8,093 nucleotides of DNA from an uncultured Clostridia bacterium. GTDB lineage: Bacteria; Bacillota; Clostridia; Lachnospirales; Lachnospiraceae. Position 1 is the stretch's first letter, and the number at the start of each line of letters is the position of its first letter. Of this stretch, positions 5,293-8,093 are shown piece by piece. The position numbers and the translations under genes are program-made. The notes below the pieces were generated by a model, which was not told the DNA's origin, did not search any database, and saw only the letters and a program-made list of their open reading frames with translations. The DNA lies in the NCBI GenBank assembly GCA_946611595.1, contig CAMODY010000084.1, positions 1-8,093 of the forward strand, given 5' to 3'.

Positions 5293-6043
5293 CCTTGGAA
5301 ACACAAACATTAAATGCGCGATTTTTGATGGAAAAGAGATAGTTGCAACGTTTCGTTTGACAACGGATAAGCTGCGCACATCGGATGAGTTTGGAATTTC
5401 CATCCGTTCTCTTTTAGAGTTTGACGGTATTAAAATTTCAGATATCGATTCTGCGGTAATCGCCTCTGTTGTTCCGAATGTTATGCATTCTTTAAATAAT
5501 GCAGTGAAAAAATTCTTCGGCATTGATCCACTGATCATAGGACCGGGAGTAAAGACCGGCATTAAACTGGTGAAGACCAATCCGAACGAAGTAGGATCTG
5601 ACCGTATCGTGGATGGTGTTGCGGCGCTTGAGATGTACGGCGGTCCGGTGATCGTTGTAGACTATGGCACCGCTACTAAGTTTGATTACTTCTCAGCTGA
5701 TCATGTATTTGAATCTGCTGTTACCTGTCCGGGTATCATGCTTTCAGCGCAGTCCCTTTGGGCAGGCACTGCAAAGCTTCCGCAGATTGAGATCATGGAT
5801 CCGGGTTCCATTATGTGCAAGGATACTACAACGAGTCTTCAGGCCGGAATCCTTTACGGTCATATCGGCGAGGCGGAATATATCATCCGCAGACTGAAGG
5901 CGGAATCAAAAGAAGAAAACATCAAGGTTGTAGCGACCGGCGGTCTTGCAAGTACGATTTATAATAAGACAGATGAGATCGAGTTCCTCGAGCCGAATCT
6001 TACGATGCATGGTCTTCGAATCATCTACGAAAAGAATAAATGA
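5276..6043 (+). CDS. coaX: type III pantothenate kinase (CoaX)
   Basis: Phosphorylates pantothenate with ATP, the first committed step of coenzyme A synthesis, in the cytoplasm. The length of 255 residues is normal. It has the ASKHA-fold signature: the phosphate loop DLGNT (6-10), PNEVGSDR (103-110) with Asp109 matching the catalytic Asp of the family's G-x-D-R motif, VDYGTATKFD (128-137), and a C-terminal glycine motif VVATGGLAS (218-226). The usual G-G-A-I-x-P-G segment reads ESAVTCPGIM (147-156), and the motif before AKLP reads LWAG where many homologues have an Arg. These look like lineage variants, since all core residues are kept. ATG 5276 has an excellent Shine-Dalgarno, AGAGGAG (5262-5268), seven bases upstream and inside the preceding gene. 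The stop overlaps the dusB start as ATGA. Type III enzymes are generally not feedback-inhibited by CoA. Confidence 0.96.
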   Translation: MLLAIDLGNTNIKCAIFDGKEIVATFRLTTDKLRTSDEFGISIRSLLEFDGIKISDIDSAVIASVVPNVMHSLNNAVKKFFGIDPLIIGPGVKTGIKLVKTNPNEVGSDRIVDGVAALEMYGGPVIVVDYGTATKFDYFSADHVFESAVTCPGIMLSAQSLWAGTAKLPQIEIMDPGSIMCKDTTTSLQAGILYGHIGEAEYIIRRLKAESKEENIKVVATGGLASTIYNKTDEIEFLEPNLTMHGLRIIYEKNK

Positions 6044-6993
6044 AAATCGGAAACGTTGAAGTAGGACAATTAGTATTAGGGCCGATGGCCGGCTTTACAG
6101 ATATGCCGTTTCGGGCACTTTGCATTGAGCAGGGTGCCTCTTTTACGTATACTGAGATGATCAGTGCAAAGGCCCTTTATTATAAAAACCGAAATACCCT
6201 ACCGCTTTTAAAAACAGGGGAGAAAGAACGGCCGGTAGCTCTGCAGCTTTTTGGAAATGAACCAGAGCTTCTGGCAGATGAAGCGGCAAAACTGGAAGAG
6301 GGACCGTATGATATCTTTGATATCAACATGGGCTGTCCGGTACAGAAAGTTGTAGGAAACGGCGAGGGCAGCGCGCTGATGCGCAATCCGAAACTAGTCG
6401 GAGAGATCATTTCGGCGATGACAAAGCGCCTTACAAAGCCGGTTACGGTCAAGATCCGGAAAGGCTTCAATGATAATGAAATCAATGCGGTTGAAATCGC
6501 GAAAGTCGCAGAGGATGCCGGTGCATCCGCGGTTGCGATCCATGGAAGGACGAGAGAAGAGTTTTACCATGGGCAGGCAGATTGGGATATTATCCGGCAG
6601 GTGAAAGAAGCTGTGAATATTCCGGTGATCGGAAGCGGGGATATCTACTCGGGACCGGATGCGAAGCGGATGCTCGATGAGACCGGAGTGGATGCAGTCA
6701 TGATCGCAAGGGGCGCAAGAGGAAACCCATGGATCTTCCATCAGGTGAAGACCTATCTTGAAAGCGGCGTGGAAGAAGAACGTCCGTCCCTGGAAGAAGT
6801 CCGGAATATGGTCCTTCGGCATGTACAGCTCATGATCGACTTTACCGGGGAAGAAGCGGCGATCCGCCAGATGCGAAAACACGTTGGATTCTATGTAACG
6901 GGCTACCATGATGCCACCCGGATGCGCAGAGAGATCAACCGCTGTACTACATATGAAGAGTTTGCTGACACGTTGACAAAGTGGAATGCTTAA
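6040..6993 (+). CDS. dusB: tRNA-dihydrouridine synthase, DusB type
   Basis: FMN- and NADPH-dependent enzyme that reduces specific uridines in the tRNA D-loop to dihydrouridine. The 317-residue length fits DusB. The TIM-barrel shows GPMAGFTDMPFR (14-25, FMN site), DINMGCPVQKV (94-104) with catalytic Cys99, VKIRKGF (137-143) with the flavin-contacting Lys138, AIHGRTRE (166-173), the phosphate-binding GSGD (198-201), and MIARGARGNPWIF (221-233). The C-terminal helical tRNA-binding domain includes RKHVGFYVTGYH (279-290). ATG 6040 overlaps the coaX stop by four bases and lacks a clear Shine-Dalgarno, so coupled translation is likely. The last codons contain the -35 of the greA promoter. Substrate uridine positions are not readable from sequence. 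Confidence 0.96.
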   Translation: MKIGNVEVGQLVLGPMAGFTDMPFRALCIEQGASFTYTEMISAKALYYKNRNTLPLLKTGEKERPVALQLFGNEPELLADEAAKLEEGPYDIFDINMGCPVQKVVGNGEGSALMRNPKLVGEIISAMTKRLTKPVTVKIRKGFNDNEINAVEIAKVAEDAGASAVAIHGRTREEFYHGQADWDIIRQVKEAVNIPVIGSGDIYSGPDAKRMLDETGVDAVMIARGARGNPWIFHQVKTYLESGVEEERPSLEEVRNMVLRHVQLMIDFTGEEAAIRQMRKHVGFYVTGYHDATRMRREINRCTTYEEFADTLTKWNA

Positions 6994-7001
6994 TATATAA
7001 T
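6973..7001 (+). promoter_or_regulatory. perfect-consensus sigma-A promoter of greA
   Basis: TTGACA (6973-6978) and TATAAT (6996-7001) are both exact consensus hexamers with a 17-base spacer. The -35 lies within the last codons of dusB and the -10 starts three bases after its stop codon. The predicted start near 7008 gives a leader of about 60 bases for greA. This should be strong and constitutive, making greA independent of the coaX-dusB operon. Confidence 0.92.
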
Positions 7002-7012
7002 CGTTCAAGCTG

Positions 7013-7030
7013 AGGAGCCTTTGGGCTCCT
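7013..7030 (+). other. stem-loop at the 5' end of the greA leader / 3' end of dusB
   Basis: AGGAGCC (7013-7019) pairs perfectly with GGCTCCT (7024-7030) around the loop TTTG. Only TT then AAAG follows, so there is no proper U-tract. It could be a weak terminator for dusB read-through. In transcripts from the greA promoter it would sit about five bases from the 5' end, where stem-loops can stabilise mRNA. Confidence 0.65.
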
Positions 7031-7068
7031 TTAAAGCGACCAAGTTTTGTTGAAAGGTAGTATTTAAA

Positions 7069-7554
7069 ATGGCAGAGCAAGGAAAAATTTTAACGAAAGC
7101 TAGTTATCAGAAACTTCAGGAGGAACTTGAAGACCTTAAGGTAAATAAACGTAAGGAAATTGCACAGAAGATCAAAGAAGCAAGAGAGCAGGGAGATCTT
7201 TCCGAGAACGCTGAATATGATGCAGCAAAAGATGAGCAGAGAGATATCGAAGCACATATCGAAGAATTAGAGAATCTCCTCAAAACTGCAGAGATCATCG
7301 ACCAGAAGAAAATTGACTTTGATAAGATCCACATGGGATGCAAAGTTAAGATCCGCGACATGGGAACAAGAAGAGAGATGACGTACGAGATCGTACCGAG
7401 CACCGAGGTAAACTCCAGAGAAAAGAAAATCTCTTACGAGTCTCCGATCGGAGCCGCTCTTATGAATAAGGAAGTTGGAGAAGTAGTTGAGATCCAGATT
7501 CCTGCCGGAACTGTAAGGTATAAAGTTCTGGAGATTCAGAAAGCAGAAGTTTAA
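7069..7554 (+). CDS. greA: transcription elongation factor GreA
   Basis: Binds the RNA polymerase secondary channel and stimulates cleavage of backtracked transcripts, rescuing stalled elongation complexes. The length of 161 residues is typical. Residues 1-78 form the antiparallel coiled coil, with the acidic tip GDLSENAEYDAAK (42-54); Asp43 and Glu46 correspond to the two tip residues that position the catalytic magnesium. The C-terminal FKBP-like domain contains ISYESPIGAAL (121-131) and VGEVVEIQIPAG (137-148). ATG 7069 is preceded by AAAGG (7053-7057) at 11 bases. It has its own consensus promoter and a terminator after the stop. The position directly before lysS is common in Firmicutes. 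Confidence 0.98.
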   Translation: MAEQGKILTKASYQKLQEELEDLKVNKRKEIAQKIKEAREQGDLSENAEYDAAKDEQRDIEAHIEELENLLKTAEIIDQKKIDFDKIHMGCKVKIRDMGTRREMTYEIVPSTEVNSREKKISYESPIGAALMNKEVGEVVEIQIPAGTVRYKVLEIQKAEV

Positions 7555-7561
7555 TTTTCAT

Positions 7562-7592
7562 GGCCGCTTCGGTAAAACCTGAGCGGTCTTTT
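7562..7592 (+). terminator. Rho-independent terminator between greA and lysS
   Basis: GGCCGCTT (7562-7569) pairs with GAGCGGTC (7581-7588) using two G-T wobbles. After one C/T mismatch, GGT (7571-7573) pairs with ACC (7577-7579) around an AAA loop. Four T follow (7589-7592). The short T-run suggests incomplete termination, so some lysS mRNA may come from greA read-through. Confidence 0.75.
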
Positions 7593-7647
7593 CCATTTAT
7601 ATAGATATCTGAAGATACAAAAAAGCCAAGCACAGAAGGGAACGAAC

Positions 7648-8093
7648 ATGGCAGAGAAGAATAAGCAGAACAATCAGCAGCAGGACGTAAATCAGCTTCT
7701 TAAAGTAAGAAGAGAAAAACTTGCTACGCTTCAGGAAGCAGGTGCAGATCCGTTTAAGATCACAAAGTATGATCAGACACATCACACGGATGAGGCAAAA
7801 GCTCTCTATGAAGAGCATGAGGCAAAACTGCTCGCAGGAAGAACTCCTGTCAATACTGAGGGTATGGAAGAGCAGGAAGCAAAAGAGGCAAAGAAAGCAG
7901 ACTACAATGAGCGCAGGGCGATCATGGATGCAGATCCGATCCACGTTTCTATCGCAGGACGTATGATGTTCAAGCGTGTCATGGGAAAAGCCTCTTTCTG
8001 TAATATCCAGGACCTCAAAGGCGGAATCCAGGTTTATGTTGCGAAGGATTCTATCGGAGATGATTCCTATGCAGGATTTAAGAAATCCGATAT
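7648..8093 (+). CDS. lysS: class II lysyl-tRNA synthetase (LysS), N-terminal part only
   Basis: Charges tRNA-Lys with lysine. The window keeps 148 codons plus two bases; a complete class II LysS is about 490-510 residues or longer, so the catalytic domain lies outside. Visible are a hydrophilic Gln/Asn-rich leader, the conserved start of the family (LLKVRREKLATLQEAGADPF, 17-36) and KYDQTHHTDEAK. The anticodon-binding OB-fold follows from about residue 99 (VSIAGRMMFKRVMGKASF, then IQDLKGGIQVYV). Between these, at about residues 52-96, an extra charged helical stretch (KLLAGRTPVNTEGMEEQEAK and on) lengthens the usual short linker. ATG 7648 has AGAAGGG (7634-7640) seven bases upstream. I see no convincing promoter between the greA terminator and this gene. 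Confidence 0.95.
   Translation, partial: MAEKNKQNNQQQDVNQLLKVRREKLATLQEAGADPFKITKYDQTHHTDEAKALYEEHEAKLLAGRTPVNTEGMEEQEAKEAKKADYNERRAIMDADPIHVSIAGRMMFKRVMGKASFCNIQDLKGGIQVYVAKDSIGDDSYAGFKKSD

Noticed and set aside
6394..7080. 228-codon minus-strand frame opposite dusB
   Set aside because: It is antisense to conserved DusB motifs, has no promoter or Shine-Dalgarno that I can see, and shows no domain resemblance.
7597..7966. Minus-strand (7597-7944) and plus-strand (7721-7966) frames overlapping lysS
   Set aside because: The lysS frame starting at 7648 has a good Shine-Dalgarno and clear LysS sequence. The others have skewed compositions typical of out-of-frame reading.
1..8093. tRNA, rRNA, CRISPR array, IS element, prophage or attachment sites
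   Set aside because: I saw no cloverleaf, regularly spaced repeats, transposase or integrase sequence, or target-site duplications. The window appears to be ordinary core chromosome.

Overview
The window looks like core chromosome from a low-to-mid GC Firmicute. The style of the proteins (LysS N-terminus, CoaX, GreA, a small DUF6145-like protein next to coaX) suggests class Clostridia, most likely family Lachnospiraceae. This placement rests on recalled family resemblance and gene neighbourhood, not on a database search. All genes are on the + strand. I see no tRNA, rRNA, CRISPR array, IS element or other sign of recent transfer, and no gene-free stretch over about 200 bases.

Layout. (1) 1-3221: dnaE, the DNA polymerase III alpha subunit. 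It is open at its 5' end because the window starts inside the gene. Nine bases later comes a SpoU/TrmH-family RNA 2'-O-ribose methyltransferase (3231-3992). (2) 3993-4192: a compact regulatory interval. It holds a stem-loop, a Rho-independent terminator and a near-consensus sigma-A promoter whose -35 box lies inside the terminator's 3' arm. A perfect 14-bp palindrome covers the -10 box. (3) 4193-4840: a membrane-anchored or secreted protein with an acidic Val/Glu-rich stalk and a cysteine-rich C-terminal domain resembling 3D/double-psi beta-barrel cell-wall domains. It is followed by a C-rich 3' UTR and a strong terminator. (4) 4981-6993: an apparent operon of a small DUF6145-like protein, coaX (type III pantothenate kinase) and dusB (tRNA dihydrouridine synthase). 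The genes overlap by 17 and 4 bases, so translation is probably coupled. A candidate promoter would place transcription start at or next to the first ATG, which has no Shine-Dalgarno. (5) 6973-7592: greA with its own perfect-consensus promoter (TTGACA-17-TATAAT), whose -35 lies in the last codons of dusB. A stem-loop sits at the extreme 5' end of the predicted transcript and a terminator follows the gene. (6) 7648-8093: the start of lysS (class II lysyl-tRNA synthetase), cut by the window end.

The gene set is mostly housekeeping: replication (DnaE), RNA modification (SpoU methyltransferase, DusB), coenzyme A synthesis (CoaX), transcription elongation (GreA) and translation (LysS). I found no clear novel defence or mobile system. 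The least ordinary parts are the promoter/terminator/palindrome overlap before the secreted protein gene, that protein itself with its C-rich 3' UTR, and the possibly leaderless small gene coupled to coaX.
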